DNA from: Geobacter sp.
GTDB lineage: Bacteria; Desulfobacterota; Desulfuromonadia; Geobacterales; Geobacteraceae
Assembly (NCBI GenBank): GCA_003490025.1
Contig: DNJC01000060.1
Span: 62,001 to 126,000, forward strand
Reading direction: 5' to 3'
DNA length: 64,000 nt
The translations under genes were made by a program, and so were the position numbers. The stretch's first letter is position 1. Every line of letters starts with the position of its first letter. The notes beneath the pieces are model-generated. The model was given only the letters and a program-made list of their open reading frames with translations, had not been told where the DNA came from and ran no database searches. Positions 24,701-32,734 of the stretch are shown piece by piece.

Positions 24701-26349
24701 GCCTCGGAGCCGATGCGGACAGCGGTCGCGGTGATGATCTCCTCGCGGATCGGATCGATCGGCGGGTTGGTCACCTGGGCGAAGAGCTGCTTGAAATAGT
24801 TGTAGAGCAGCTGGGGCTTCTCCGAGAGGACCGCAAGCGGGGTGTCGGTTCCCATGGAACCAAGCGGCTGAATGCCGTCGGTCGCCATCGGGCCGATGAT
24901 GGTCTGCTGATCCTCGAAGCTGTAGCCGAAGGCCTTCTGACGCTGCACCAGGGTGGCGGGATCGAAGGGCCGCGTCTTTTCCGCCTTGGGGAGGTCCGCA
25001 AGCAGCTGGTGGTTCACCTTCACCCAGTCGCCGTACGGCTTGGCGCCGGCCAGTTCGCTCTTGATCTCCTCGTCCGGGATGATGCGTCCCTTTTCCGTGT
25101 CCACCAGGAACATCTTGCCCGGCTGCAGCCGCCCCTTCCTGATGACCTTCTCGGGCGGCACGTGCAGCACGCCCGCTTCGGAGGCCATGATGACCAGGTC
25201 GTCGTCGGTCAAGTAGTAGCGGCAGGGGCGCAGGCCGTTGCGGTCGAGGACGGCGCCGATGATCCGGCCGTCGGTGAAGGTGAGAGCCGCCGGGCCGTCC
25301 CAGGGCTCCATCATGCAGGAGTGGTACTCGTAGAAGGCCCGCTTCTCCTTGCTCATGGTATCGTGGTTTTCCCACGGCTCAGGCACCATCATCATCATCG
25401 CATGGGGGAGCGAACGGCCGGACAGCGTCAGGAGTTCCAGGCAGTTGTCGAACATCGCCGAGTCGGAACCGTTCGTGTCGATCACCGGCAACAGCTTCTT
25501 GATGTCGTCGCCGAAAAGTTCGCTGCTGAACATGGACTGGCGCGCATGCATCCAGTTGACGTTGCCCCGCAAGGTGTTGATCTCGCCGTTGTGGGCGAGG
25601 AGGTGATACGGGTGGGCGCGGTCCCAGCTGGGGAAGGTATTGGTGGAGAAACGGGAATGGACCACGGCAATGGCCGTCTCCATCGCCGGATCGCGCAGGT
25701 CGGGGTAGTACTGGTCCAGCTGGGCGGGCATCAGCATACCCTTGTAGACCACGGTGCGGGTCGACATGCTGGCGAAGTACCAGAAGGGATCGACACCGTT
25801 GTCGCGGATCTCGTGAAGGGCACGCTGCTGCACGACGTAGAGCTTGCGGTTGAAGGCGTCCTCGTCCGGGCAGGAGGCGCTGCGCTTGAAGAAGATCTGC
25901 CGCACCAGCGGCTCGCCAGCCTTGGCCGTATCTCCCAGGGAGGAATTGTCGGTCGGGACGTCGCGCCAGCCTATCATCTCCACCGCTTCCTCGGAGATGA
26001 TCCGCTGGAAGAGGTGCTTGGCGGCGCTGCGCTCGGTAGCCACGGGCGAGGTGAAGAGCATGGCGACGCCGTAGTGGCCCGGTTGCGGCAAGTCGATGCC
26101 GGATGCGGGGCAGACCTTGCGGAAGAAGGCGTCGGGCATCTGAATCAGGATGCCGGCGCCGTCGCCGGTGTTGTGTTCGCTGCCGACTGCGCCGCGGTGA
26201 TCGAGGTTGGCCAGGACGGTAATGGCCTGCTGGACGATCTCGTGGGACTTCTTCCCCTTGATGTTGGTGACAAAGCCGACGCCGCAGGCGTCATGTTCGA
26301 ACTGGGGATCGTACATCCCTTGCTTCTTGGGTAATCCGATTGTTTTCAT
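21766..26349 (-). CDS. gltB: Glutamate synthase large subunit
   Basis: 1527 aa, full length. Cys-22 in FEHDACGVGFVTNI becomes the N-terminal nucleophile of the class II glutamine amidotransferase after removal of a short propeptide. The central domain and the FMN/2-oxoglutarate-binding synthase domain follow (GSISQEAHEALAIAMNRIGG, SVKLVSEVGVGTIAAGVAKA, ISGYDGGTGASPLSSIKHAG). A 3Fe-4S motif reads CVMMRVCHSNTCPAGVAT. The C-terminal GXGXG beta-helix domain is present (GATGGTAYLNGMAGERFCVR). With gltD it forms NADPH-GOGAT in the cytoplasm. AAGGT lies before the ATG. A -24/-12 promoter about 50 bp upstream suggests sigma-54 control. Confidence 0.97.
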   Translation of the reverse strand: MKTIGLPKKQGMYDPQFEHDACGVGFVTNIKGKKSHEIVQQAITVLANLDHRGAVGSEHNTGDGAGILIQMPDAFFRKVCPASGIDLPQPGHYGVAMLFTSPVATERSAAKHLFQRIISEEAVEMIGWRDVPTDNSSLGDTAKAGEPLVRQIFFKRSASCPDEDAFNRKLYVVQQRALHEIRDNGVDPFWYFASMSTRTVVYKGMLMPAQLDQYYPDLRDPAMETAIAVVHSRFSTNTFPSWDRAHPYHLLAHNGEINTLRGNVNWMHARQSMFSSELFGDDIKKLLPVIDTNGSDSAMFDNCLELLTLSGRSLPHAMMMMVPEPWENHDTMSKEKRAFYEYHSCMMEPWDGPAALTFTDGRIIGAVLDRNGLRPCRYYLTDDDLVIMASEAGVLHVPPEKVIRKGRLQPGKMFLVDTEKGRIIPDEEIKSELAGAKPYGDWVKVNHQLLADLPKAEKTRPFDPATLVQRQKAFGYSFEDQQTIIGPMATDGIQPLGSMGTDTPLAVLSEKPQLLYNYFKQLFAQVTNPPIDPIREEIITATAVRIGSEANLLKPSPTSARVIRLEHPILNNEEFEKLRNLDRPGFKTTTLSLLFKASDGAEGMEKTLESLFKTAVHCIESGTTILILSDRGVNEEYAALPALLAVAGLHHHLIRTATRTHASLILESGEPREVHHFAVLLGYGVTAINPYLAFETIDDMIQQGMLPGLDHKTGVKNFIKASVKGIVKTMAKMGISTIQSYRGAQICEAVGLHDSVIDRFFTWTPSRIGGIDLNGIARELLTRHRKAYPQRLAAEPTLDPGGQYQWRQEGEEHLFNPLTIQSLQKATKTNDYREFKVFSKLIDDQNERIYTLRGLLDFNTDIRVPVPLDEVESVEEIMKRFKTGAMSYGSISQEAHEALAIAMNRIGGRSNTGEGGEDPERFTWTNEQGDSKNSAIKQVASGRFGVTSDYLTNAGELQIKLAQGAKPGEGGELPGHKVYPWVAKTRHTTPGVGLVSPPPHHDIYSIEDLAELIHDLKNANRRARISVKLVSEVGVGTIAAGVAKAHADVVLISGYDGGTGASPLSSIKHAGLPWELGLAETHQTLVLNNLRSRIIVEVDGQLKTGRDVAIAALLGAEEFGFATAPLVTLGCVMMRVCHSNTCPAGVATQDPVLRAKFAGKPEYVVNYMRFIAQEVREIMAELGFRSFNDMVGRANRLEPKRAIAHWKAQGLDFSKILYQPKMAIAGSRYCIEAQDHGLEKSLDYTRLLDICKPALERGEKVSAELPITNVDRVAGTIVGNEVTRAFGAKGLPDDTIRLKFLGSAGQSFGAFIPKGMTLELSGDTNDYLGKGLSGGNIVLYPPAGSPFKAEENIIAGNVAFYGATGGTAYLNGMAGERFCVRNSGANAVVEGVGDHGCEYMTGGIVVVLGETGRNFAAGMSGGIAYVLDDEGQFKSRCNTEMVALEQLDEQDLGTLRGMIERHAELTGSTRAADILKNWRTFAHKFIKVMPTDYKRVLQAIARAEAAGLSGDEALTAAFEENATRAAH

Positions 26350-26397
26350 GATGCAACCTTTGTGAGGTGGATGTTATGCGATCGAGTAGTTGTTTCT

Positions 26398-26413
26398 AGC
26401 ATTTACCGTGCCA
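26398..26413 (-). promoter_or_regulatory. Probable sigma-54 promoter of gltBD
   Basis: On the minus strand the sequence is TGGCACG-GTAA-ATGCT, matching TGGCACG-N4-TTGCT except one base in the -12 box; GG and GC are ten bases apart. The predicted transcript starts near 26387, giving a leader of about 38 nt before gltB. Confidence 0.7.
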
Positions 26414-26664
26414 TCTTGATTTAGTGCAGCCCCTTCTAAGTGCCTGGCGTCGTAACTAAACAAATTTTCAGTGAGACTGCTTCGATTGATCTCTGGATTG
26501 GCATGTGCTCACAATAGTATTGACTGCAATTGGTACTCAGTAGAGTACTCAGGTCGGGGTGTCTGTGTTGGGCCACCAAAGATTTCCCGCGCAGTCTTGT
26601 ATCCCGTTTTTCCAACTGTAAACTGTACGCCAAGTTGTATACGTCAGACCCTAAGGTCACAGGT

Positions 26665-26693
26665 TTGACGCAGACTACCAACAGATATAGATA
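26665..26693 (+). promoter_or_regulatory. Possible sigma-70 promoter of the adenine deaminase gene
   Basis: TTGACG and TAGATA with a 17-bp spacer lie 75-100 bp before the ATG in an AT-rich stretch. The rest of the 418-bp gap (26350-26767) holds the gltB promoter and no gene. Confidence 0.35.
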
Positions 26694-26767
26694 GCGAAAA
26701 AGACCTGCCTGCGTCAACAGCCAAATACGTCCTCGCTGACATTTGCCCCTTGCATCAGGAGTTACAC

Positions 26768-27802
26768 ATGAACCTGGATTCGATTTCACGGGAAAGGCTG
26801 GATTACGTCCTGTGCCGCATGCCCAAGGCCGAGTTGCATATTCACATCGAAGGCTCGCTGGAACCGGAACTGATCTTCAAGCTGGCAGGCCGCAACAACA
26901 TCGAGCTCCCGTACCGCTCCATCGATGAACTGCGCGCGGCGTACGCCTTTACGGACCTGCAGAGTTTTCTCGACGTCTACTACGCCGGGGCGGGTGTACT
27001 GCGGACCGAAGAAGATTTCTTCGACATGGCCTGGAGCTACCTGGCGCGCGCGAAGTCACAGCATGTGATTCATTCGGAAATCTTCTTCGATCCGCAGACG
27101 CACACCGCCCGGGGGGTCCCGTTCGAAACGGTGATCAGCGGGCTCGATCGGGCGGTTCGCCGCGGCGAAGGGCAGGGAGTGAGCGCCTCGCTCATTCTTT
27201 GTTTTCTGCGCCACCTGAGCGAAGAGGACGCTTTCGCAACGCTGGAGGAGGCCCTGCCTTTCCGCGACAAATTCATCGGCGTAGGTCTCGACAGCTCTGA
27301 GCGCGGCAATCCGCCGGAGAAATTCGCCAGGGTCATTGCACGTTGCCGGGCGCTGGGGCTTCGGCTGGTGGCCCATGCCGGAGAGGAGGGGTCCGCCGAG
27401 TACATAAGCGGTGCTCTCGATCTGCTTGGCGCGGAAAGGATTGATCACGGCGTGCATTGCCTCGATGATCCCGACCTGGTGGCACGATTGGCAAGGGAAC
27501 GCATCCCCTTGACGGTCTGCCCCCTCTCCAACGTGAAGCTTGCCGTTTTCCCGCGACTTGCCGATCACAACATCGGCAAACTGCTGGCTGCCGGCATTGT
27601 CGCAACCGTCAATTCAGACGATCCGGCCTATTTCGGCGGATATCTGAACGAGAACTTCACCGCCATCTTCGCGGCCCTCCCTGAACTCGGGGCGAAAGAG
27701 GCTTATCAACTGGCCTGCAACAGTTTTAAGGCGAGTTTTGTGGAGGAAGGAATCAAGCAGGCATGGATCGGGGAACTGGACGAATTTTTCGGGGCGGTAT
27801 AG
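26768..27802 (+). CDS. Adenine deaminase (adenosine deaminase superfamily)
   Basis: 344 aa. The zinc-binding motif PKAELHIHIEGSLEPELI is at the N-terminus. Later come LVAHAGEEGSAEYISGALDL with the catalytic His-Ala-Gly-Glu, ERIDHGVHCLDD, and the metal-binding TVNSDDPAYFGGYL. The FFDPQTHTARGVPF and ILCFLRHLSEEDAF segments are those of bacterial and fungal adenine deaminases rather than true adenosine deaminases. It should convert adenine to hypoxanthine and ammonia in purine salvage. The ATG at 26768 with CAGGAG upstream is preferred over a TTG six codons earlier. A single gene, divergent from gltB. Confidence 0.85.
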   Translation: MNLDSISRERLDYVLCRMPKAELHIHIEGSLEPELIFKLAGRNNIELPYRSIDELRAAYAFTDLQSFLDVYYAGAGVLRTEEDFFDMAWSYLARAKSQHVIHSEIFFDPQTHTARGVPFETVISGLDRAVRRGEGQGVSASLILCFLRHLSEEDAFATLEEALPFRDKFIGVGLDSSERGNPPEKFARVIARCRALGLRLVAHAGEEGSAEYISGALDLLGAERIDHGVHCLDDPDLVARLARERIPLTVCPLSNVKLAVFPRLADHNIGKLLAAGIVATVNSDDPAYFGGYLNENFTAIFAALPELGAKEAYQLACNSFKASFVEEGIKQAWIGELDEFFGAV

Positions 27803-27961
27803 AACCGTGGCGATCTTCCTGCAGAAATGACAACCGGCCTTAGCGGGGAGGCTGCCCGGGAACTTACTGGGCAGCGCCCAGAACGTTTGTTGCATCCCAT
27901 GAGCCTGATCTGAGCCTTCAGCGTGGCCTGATGGGGCAGTTGTCCACCCCTGAACGGAGGA

Positions 27962-27990
27962 GGGCGACCTGTAGGCCGCCCCCGTTTATC
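27962..27990 (+). terminator. Probable terminator after the adenine deaminase gene
   Basis: GGGCGACC-TGTA-GGCCGCCC forms a stem with one mismatch and is followed by CCGTTTATC. The T-tract is short, so the call is moderate. Confidence 0.5.
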
Positions 27991-28022
27991 CTTGGTACCC
28001 CGAATTGTTCTCCTCTATAAAA

Positions 28023-28235
28023 TTACCATTTGCCTCGATGTTTCTCGGCTGCGACGTCCTTTTCGATGTTCTTCTCTACCTTGCCGGTACTTCTCTGCAC
28101 TTTGCCGGCAAGTTTTTCTGCCTTACCTTCAGCTTCTAACGACACGTTGCTGAAAATTTTACCGGTAGTTTCTTTGACTTTTCCTTTTGCTTCGTGTAAC
28201 GCGCCCTTTGTTGTGTCTTTTATGCTGGATCTCAT
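28023..28235 (-). CDS. CsbD family stress protein
   Basis: 70 aa, highly charged and lysine-rich, with repeats of the CsbD pattern: ALHEAKGKVKETTGKIFSN then EAEGKAEKLAGKVQRSTGK. CsbD-like proteins are small, hydrophilic proteins induced by general stress; their molecular role is unknown. AGGAGG lies 6 bp before the ATG. It is a single gene convergent with the adenine deaminase gene. Confidence 0.85.
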   Translation of the reverse strand: MRSSIKDTTKGALHEAKGKVKETTGKIFSNVSLEAEGKAEKLAGKVQRSTGKVEKNIEKDVAAEKHRGKW

Positions 28236-28493
28236 GGCCTGCCTCCTGGCTTGCGCCGATACTTCTTCTCCTTATTCATATTAATACCTTGCTACAAGTT
28301 CATTTTATCATGGTTCGAACTACGGTGTGTACCCCTATATTGGGCCGGCATCCGCCTAGATGCAAAACCTGCCCCGCATTTCCTGGTCCTCCGTGGCAAT
28401 TTGCCGATAGCGTCCTGCAAATGTTCGGCAACTGGCACTGGTGCTCCTGGAGATGTCAAAGTGTCTCTGTGGCTAGATATTGTTAAAATTTCT

Positions 28494-28522
28494 TTGACAT
28501 CGTTGTGGACCTACAATAATCT
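28494..28522 (+). promoter_or_regulatory. Sigma-70-type promoter of the first TPR/SPOR paralogue
   Basis: TTGACA (28494-28499) and TAATCT (28517-28522) have a 17-bp spacer. The same -35, spacer length and -10, and the preceding GTTAAAAT, occur before the paralogue at 34798. The rest of the 438-bp gap (28236-28673) shows no gene. Confidence 0.65.
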
Positions 28523-28673
28523 CGCCATCGCTGACAACACTGTGAACTCCCGTTCCCGTTGTATAAATTGTCTGTGAAAGCACAGGTGATGTGCGGATTG
28601 ATAGTGTGGCTCAGGTAACTGACAGGGAATGGTGCGAAACAGTCAGAGAACCTGCTGGCTGAGTGAGGATTAC

Positions 28674-30155
28674 ATGTTCAACGTCCGGATGCTGTTGGTG
28701 TCGGTGCTTTTGTTTGTGTTTTGCTGTCCGTTTGCCTCTTACGCGGAATCGGACGAGGATGCCATGATGGCGAACGCCAAAAGCCATTACCAGAGCGGTG
28801 GCTACTACTTCGCCACGACCTGGCTGGAACGTATCCTGAAGAACTGGCCGGACACCCCTCAACGTGAGGAGGTGCTGCTGATGATGGCCAACGCTTATGC
28901 CGCTACAGGGCGGGATGAGAAGGCGCTGCGAACGGTAAAAACCCTGCTGAAGGAGTTCCCGCAATCCAAAGGCAAGTTGGACCCGAGCGTGCTCAAGTTT
29001 GTGGAGGAGGTTCAAGCACGAAAAGCCGGCACGCAACCTTCAACGAAACCTGTCGCTCTGCCCAGTACGTCGACGCCGACTGCGAAGGCAACCGCAGAAC
29101 CGGCGCCTGCGCCAGCCGCTCCGGCAGCAGCTGATGTAGCAACTAAAGTTAGCATGCAGCCGCCACCGGCCGCTCCCGTTGTTGCTCCTGCCAAAGCTGA
29201 AGTCGCTGCTCCGCCTGTTGCGCCTGTACCCGAGCCAGTTCATGCAAAGGTTGAAACTGCGGAACCTCCGAAGGCGGCTGCCGCCTCTGCCGAATCCGTT
29301 GCCGTTAAGATACCCGTTGAAGTAAACGCGCCAGCCAAAGCTGAAGTCGCTACGCCGCCAGTTGAGCCAGTAACAAAGCCCATTCCTTCTAAGCTTGAAA
29401 CCGCGGAACCGTCGAAGAATGTTTCCGCGCCTCCAGATCCGGTTGTAGCAAAGACTCCTGAAGTACCGGTTGTCGCAAAGACTCCTGCTGAAGCAACCGC
29501 GCCTGCCAAGGTGGACGTTTCTGTGCATTTGGAGCCCTCGGTCAACCCTGCTTCCGCAAAGGTCGAAACTGCGGAGCCACCGAAAGTCCCCCCCGCTCCT
29601 GCAGAACCGGTTGTCCCGAAGAACTCTGTTGAAGTAATCGCGCCAGCCCGGATGGCCGCAGGAACTCCCATGGAAGAAAGCTGCAAACCGGGCTCATATA
29701 CTCTTGAACTGGGGGAATATGTTGGGCTGAACAGGCTGGTGGGCGCCAAGAAGGCGGTCAGGAAAGCGGGTCTGGTACCGGTAGTCGGGCCGGGTCCCAA
29801 AAAAGCGGAGATGATGCTGCGGATCCAGGTGGGGGAGTTCGCCGATTCTGAGTCGGCCGACAAACTTGTGAAAAAACTCCGCGGCATGAACGCGGATCAC
29901 TTCGTCCTCAAGGACAAGGCGGGGACCTATCGTGTCTATGCCGGTTCCTATTTCGACAAGGACCCTGCCGCACGGGAGCAGCGGCGCCTTGCCGCCCAGG
30001 GAATAAAGTCCGATCTGAGACAGGTGAACGTCCCTGTCCCGTCCTTCGTGCTCAGTGCCGGCTGTTTCCCTTCCGAAGAGGCTGCCCGGGGGAAAATGGC
30101 GGAGCTGGAACAACTGGGGCTGAAAGGCAAGGGAGTACGGCTCCCTAAGCGATAG
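28674..30155 (+). CDS. Secreted TPR-like protein with Ala/Pro-rich middle and C-terminal SPOR domain
   Basis: 493 aa. A signal peptide (MLLVSVLLFVFCCPFASYAE) is followed by a helical repeat region (AKSHYQSGGYYFATTWLERI, REEVLLMMANAYAATGRDEK) like TPR or YfiO-type repeats. Residues of roughly 120-335 are low-complexity Ala/Pro/Val/Lys repeats with recurring KVETAEPPK units. The C-terminal 150 residues contain two SPOR-like units (LRIQVGEFADSESADKLVKK and SFVLSAGCFPSEEAARGKMA); SPOR domains bind peptidoglycan. GAGGA precedes the ATG chosen. A shorter paralogue without the SPOR part lies at 34798-35529. The 3' end overlaps the convergent acyltransferase gene by 11 bp. A periplasmic, cell-wall-associated role is inferred. 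Confidence 0.7.
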   Translation: MFNVRMLLVSVLLFVFCCPFASYAESDEDAMMANAKSHYQSGGYYFATTWLERILKNWPDTPQREEVLLMMANAYAATGRDEKALRTVKTLLKEFPQSKGKLDPSVLKFVEEVQARKAGTQPSTKPVALPSTSTPTAKATAEPAPAPAAPAAADVATKVSMQPPPAAPVVAPAKAEVAAPPVAPVPEPVHAKVETAEPPKAAAASAESVAVKIPVEVNAPAKAEVATPPVEPVTKPIPSKLETAEPSKNVSAPPDPVVAKTPEVPVVAKTPAEATAPAKVDVSVHLEPSVNPASAKVETAEPPKVPPAPAEPVVPKNSVEVIAPARMAAGTPMEESCKPGSYTLELGEYVGLNRLVGAKKAVRKAGLVPVVGPGPKKAEMMLRIQVGEFADSESADKLVKKLRGMNADHFVLKDKAGTYRVYAGSYFDKDPAAREQRRLAAQGIKSDLRQVNVPVPSFVLSAGCFPSEEAARGKMAELEQLGLKGKGVRLPKR

Positions 30156-31059
30156 CCTCTCCGGCGCGCTTCCAGCGGCGGTGCACCCAGTACCACTGTG
30201 TCGGGTGAGCCACCACAAAATCTTCCACATAACGCGACAGGGCCTGGGTCTCTTTCCTTATGCCTTCCTCGCTCATGTCCCCGCTTACAGGGTGTTCCGG
30301 GTAGATGGTGAGCACATGCCGGTCCCCTTCACGATGGATGAAGACGGGGACCAGCGCAGCGCCGCTTCTCTGGGCGATGAGGACCGGCCCCGTCGAGGCC
30401 CATGCCTTTCGCCCCATGACATCTATCAATACCCCATCCTCGGATGTAGCGGCCTGATCGGCCAGGATGCCGACGGAATCCCCCTTCTTCAATGCGCCCA
30501 GGATTCCCCTGAGAGCCCCTTTCTTGTAGATTACCCGGCTGTTGTAGCTCATGCGCATCCGCTCCACCATCCGGTTGAAATAGGGGTTTTTCTGGGGTTT
30601 CACTACCACGACACCATCGCCGAAAATCCGGCTGAGCGACAGCGCCATCAGTTCCCAGTTTCCGCAGTGGCCGCTGAAAACGATCATTCCCTTGCCCTTG
30701 CTCCTGGCGGCCTCGAAGTGTTCGCGTCCCCGCAGGTCGATGCGGTCAATGAGCCGGTCCCCTTGCCCGTGATACAGCCTGCATATCTCCACCAGGTTTC
30801 TGCCCAGGTTTTGAAAGGTCTCCTCGGCCAGGAGCCGGACATCCCGGTCCGGCGTAGTCCAGAGCGCATGGCCCTTCAGGTAAGGGAGCGCGTGATCCAT
30901 GTTTTCCATCACTATGGCGCGGCGCTTGGGAAGGATACGCGAAATCAAAATCCCCAGGATCGAACCTAAACGATTGATCGTTGCAGCCGGCATTAGAGCG
31001 GGTACCAAGGTTAGACAGTAAAAACCTGCGGCCTGGACCATCCAAAAAATACGCTTCAT
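30145..31059 (-). CDS. Lysophospholipid/lipid A acyltransferase (LpxL/HtrB family)
   Basis: 304 aa. An N-terminal hydrophobic segment (FWMVQAAGFYCLTLVPALMP) anchors it to the inner membrane. The catalytic H-x4-E motif is in GMIVFSGHCGNWELMALSLS. Further family segments are VKPQKNPYFNRMVERMR, GDSVGILADQAA and a C-terminal PTQWYWVHRRWKR. Members transfer a secondary acyl chain to Kdo-lipid IVA or related lipids. The first gene on this strand downstream of the 54-aa small gene, 44 bp away. Substrate and chain length cannot be read from sequence. Confidence 0.85.
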   Translation of the reverse strand: MKRIFWMVQAAGFYCLTLVPALMPAATINRLGSILGILISRILPKRRAIVMENMDHALPYLKGHALWTTPDRDVRLLAEETFQNLGRNLVEICRLYHGQGDRLIDRIDLRGREHFEAARSKGKGMIVFSGHCGNWELMALSLSRIFGDGVVVVKPQKNPYFNRMVERMRMSYNSRVIYKKGALRGILGALKKGDSVGILADQAATSEDGVLIDVMGRKAWASTGPVLIAQRSGAALVPVFIHREGDRHVLTIYPEHPVSGDMSEEGIRKETQALSRYVEDFVVAHPTQWYWVHRRWKRAGEAIA

Positions 31060-31103
31060 AACCTTACCTTCTCCCTACAGAACCGAAGACCTCGCTTTCT
31101 ACG

Positions 31104-31268
31104 TTATTCAGAGGGTACCTCGTCCTCTGCCGCGACCGGGAGGGCGTCCGCCTCATCTTCCGCGAGGGAAGGTTCCTTTTCCTGCTTGCGCAGCACTTTT
31201 TCGTCCTGTTTCTTTTTCCTGTCCAGCTCTTTCTGGCGCTTTTGGAATTTGAAGTTCGGCTTTGCCAT
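31104..31268 (-). CDS. Small basic/acidic conserved protein (54 aa)
   Basis: The frame from ATG 31268 to TAA 31104 encodes 54 aa starting MAKPNFKFQKRQKELDRKKK and ending in an acidic tail (AEDEADALPVAAEDEVPSE). AGGGAGAG lies 6 bp before the ATG. The charge pattern, K/R-rich first half and E/D-rich second half, is seen in a family of short conserved proteobacterial proteins of unknown role beginning MAKPNFxFxKRQKE. It lies upstream of the acyltransferase gene on the same strand. A longer overlapping frame on the same strand gives no sensible protein. Confidence 0.65.
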   Translation of the reverse strand: MAKPNFKFQKRQKELDRKKKQDEKVLRKQEKEPSLAEDEADALPVAAEDEVPSE

Positions 31269-31662
31269 ATTGATCTCTCCCTAAAGATTTTGGTCTCAAT
31301 CCCATAAATTAAATGCACATTGGCTTGGTTTAAGCCATTTATGCGAGAAATTTGGGTGTCATTGTCTACGACAAATGGACTAATAGCAAGTCCATTCTTA
31401 TCATGAGAGGTCCCACAGAACTTAAAGGTCGGCATTGTCCCAAACTGCTGTATATACAGTCCTATTGGCTGGATGCCGGTGAAATCCTTGCCAAAGGGGA
31501 GGGGGGCTGGAATCTCATAGGAGCATCCTATATTTCAAAATGAGTACAATATGAAGGTATATTTAAATAGCTTGCTTTGTAGATACGAAGCTGGTAGGGT
31601 GAAGCACGATCTGGAACAGTTCCGGATAAATTCAGAAAAACACATTTGGAGAAAGAAAGTAC
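31269..31662. other. Intergenic region upstream of the cold-shock gene
   Basis: An AT-rich 394-bp gap between the 54-aa gene (minus) and the cold-shock gene (plus). It must hold both promoters and probably the long cold-shock leader. The palindrome CTGTATATACAG is at 31448-31459. No gene was found. Confidence 0.4.
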
Positions 31663-31863
31663 ATGGCAAACGGAACAGTAAAATGGTTTAACGACAGCAA
31701 GGGGTTTGGGTTTCTGGAGCAGGAAAATGGCGAGGACGTATTCTGCCACTTTTCCGCCATCAGCGGAGACGGGTTTAAATCCCTTGTTGAAGGTGATAGC
31801 GTGACTTTCGACGTAGTCAAAGGGCCGAAGGGCCTCCAGGCTGCCAACGTGAAAAGGGTCTAG
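31663..31863 (+). CDS. Cold-shock protein, CspA family
   Basis: 66 aa, full length. The two RNA-binding motifs are present (KGFGFLEQ, a form of KGFGFI, and DVFCHFSAI, a form of VFVHFSAI), as is the start MANGTVKWFNDSKG. It binds single-stranded RNA or DNA and melts RNA structure; some members are constitutive rather than cold-induced. GAGAAAG lies upstream of the ATG, and a strong terminator follows 65 bp after the stop, so it is a single-gene unit. Confidence 0.93.
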   Translation: MANGTVKWFNDSKGFGFLEQENGEDVFCHFSAISGDGFKSLVEGDSVTFDVVKGPKGLQAANVKRV

Positions 31864-31927
31864 GTAAAGTACCAGGCGGGGCGGCAGTCGGTTCCTGCAC
31901 CGTCCGAGAAAAGGCTTTACACATGGA

Positions 31928-31963
31928 TGAGGCCCCTGGTTTACCAGGGGCCTCAACTTTTTG
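31928..31963 (+). terminator. Strong rho-independent terminator of the cold-shock gene
   Basis: TGAGGCCCCTGG-TTTA-CCAGGGGCCTCA forms a perfect 12-bp stem followed by ACTTTTTG. The remaining sequence up to 32206 shows no gene. Confidence 0.9.
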
Positions 31964-32206
31964 TGGTCCCTTCACCGGCCCGCCTCGATGATTATCTTCA
32001 TCCACTTCTCCACGAATGATGGGGAACCTTCCGCGACTTTTTTCTGAACTCCTTTCCTGCGGTCCGCTTTCCATCGTTGCTCAGCCAGCCTTGTACATGA
32101 GGCGACAGCTAAATGAGTGCAAGTAGCCTGCGTCGACTGTTGGTGATCGTGTACCACCGTCGGGCGTTTCGAAGTTACTGTTGCAAAACTAATGCGGAGG
32201 AAAGAC

Positions 32207-32482
32207 ATGTCCATCAGAAGAGGAGACGTAGTGAGCCATTCAATAGCTGTTGAATGGGGCGTTGGTAAGGTGGTCGAGGTGAGTCCTTACAGGGTTTCTA
32301 TAGAGTTCTGCGATGGGACCACGAGGAAGATAGCCTGCTCGCATTTCACGAGTCTGCTGCCGGCCGCACCGGCTTTATTCATTCCGATTTCCGCCCCGCC
32401 CCAGAAGGCTCCTGCCAAGGCTCCCAGAGCGAAAAAGGTGGCAGCCGCAAAGCAGCCGGCCGCAAAGCAACCGGCCACCTGA
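32207..32482 (+). CDS. DUF3553-like small protein with Ala/Lys-rich tail
   Basis: 91 aa. The N-terminal part, GDVVSHSIAVEWGVGKVVEV then YRVSIEFCDGTTRKIACSHF, has the WGxGKVxEV strand pattern of DUF3553-type small beta domains that accompany DNA helicases or act alone. The last third is a low-complexity AKAPRAKKVAAAKQPAAKQP tail, probably binding nucleic acid. GCGGAGGA lies before the ATG. A terminator follows. The function is unknown. Confidence 0.6.
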   Translation: MSIRRGDVVSHSIAVEWGVGKVVEVSPYRVSIEFCDGTTRKIACSHFTSLLPAAPALFIPISAPPQKAPAKAPRAKKVAAAKQPAAKQPAT

Positions 32483-32505
32483 GCGCAGATGACATAGCAG
32501 TTACG

Positions 32506-32542
32506 AGGCACTTGGCTACATAAGCTGGGTGCCTTTTTCTTT
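32506..32542 (+). terminator. Terminator after the DUF3553-like gene
   Basis: AGGCACTTGGCT-ACATA-AGCTGGGTGCCT forms a stem with G-U pairs, followed by TTTTCTTTG. Confidence 0.7.
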
Positions 32543-32583
32543 GAGGGCGCATCCACGAAGGGGTTGTGTTGCCCGGGGCAGGC

Positions 32584-32619
32584 TCCCTCACCCCAACCCT
32601 CTCCCGGAGGGCGAGGGAG
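32584..32619. repeat. Dispersed CTCACCCC...GGAGGGCGAGGG repeat
   Basis: A copy of the family with core CAACCCTCTCCCGGAGGGCG, also found at 50637-50670, 50745-50787 (inverted), 54747-55055 (several) and 58835-58872 (inverted). It forms a small hairpin. Confidence 0.7.
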
Positions 32620-32642
32620 AGATCGCGACGGGGCCGGGCAAT

Positions 32643-32679
32643 GAAAAAAGGCGCCTGGCTGTTATGCCAAGCGCCTTTG
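32643..32679 (-). terminator. Terminator of the diaminopimelate decarboxylase gene
   Basis: On the minus strand AAAGGCGCTTGGC-ATAACA-GCCAGGCGCC forms a stem followed by TTTTTTC. It lies 55 bp after the stop. Confidence 0.8.
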
Positions 32680-32734
32680 CCCGAAGGGCCGCTCGTTCAG
32701 TGTTGCGTCGACTGGCTTTTCTGCCGGCGCCGTC

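Noticed and set aside
31448..31459. CTGTATATACAG palindrome as a LexA site
   Set aside because: The E. coli-type site needs CTG-N10-CAG; this is CTG-N6-CAG, and Geobacter LexA is reported to use a different motif.
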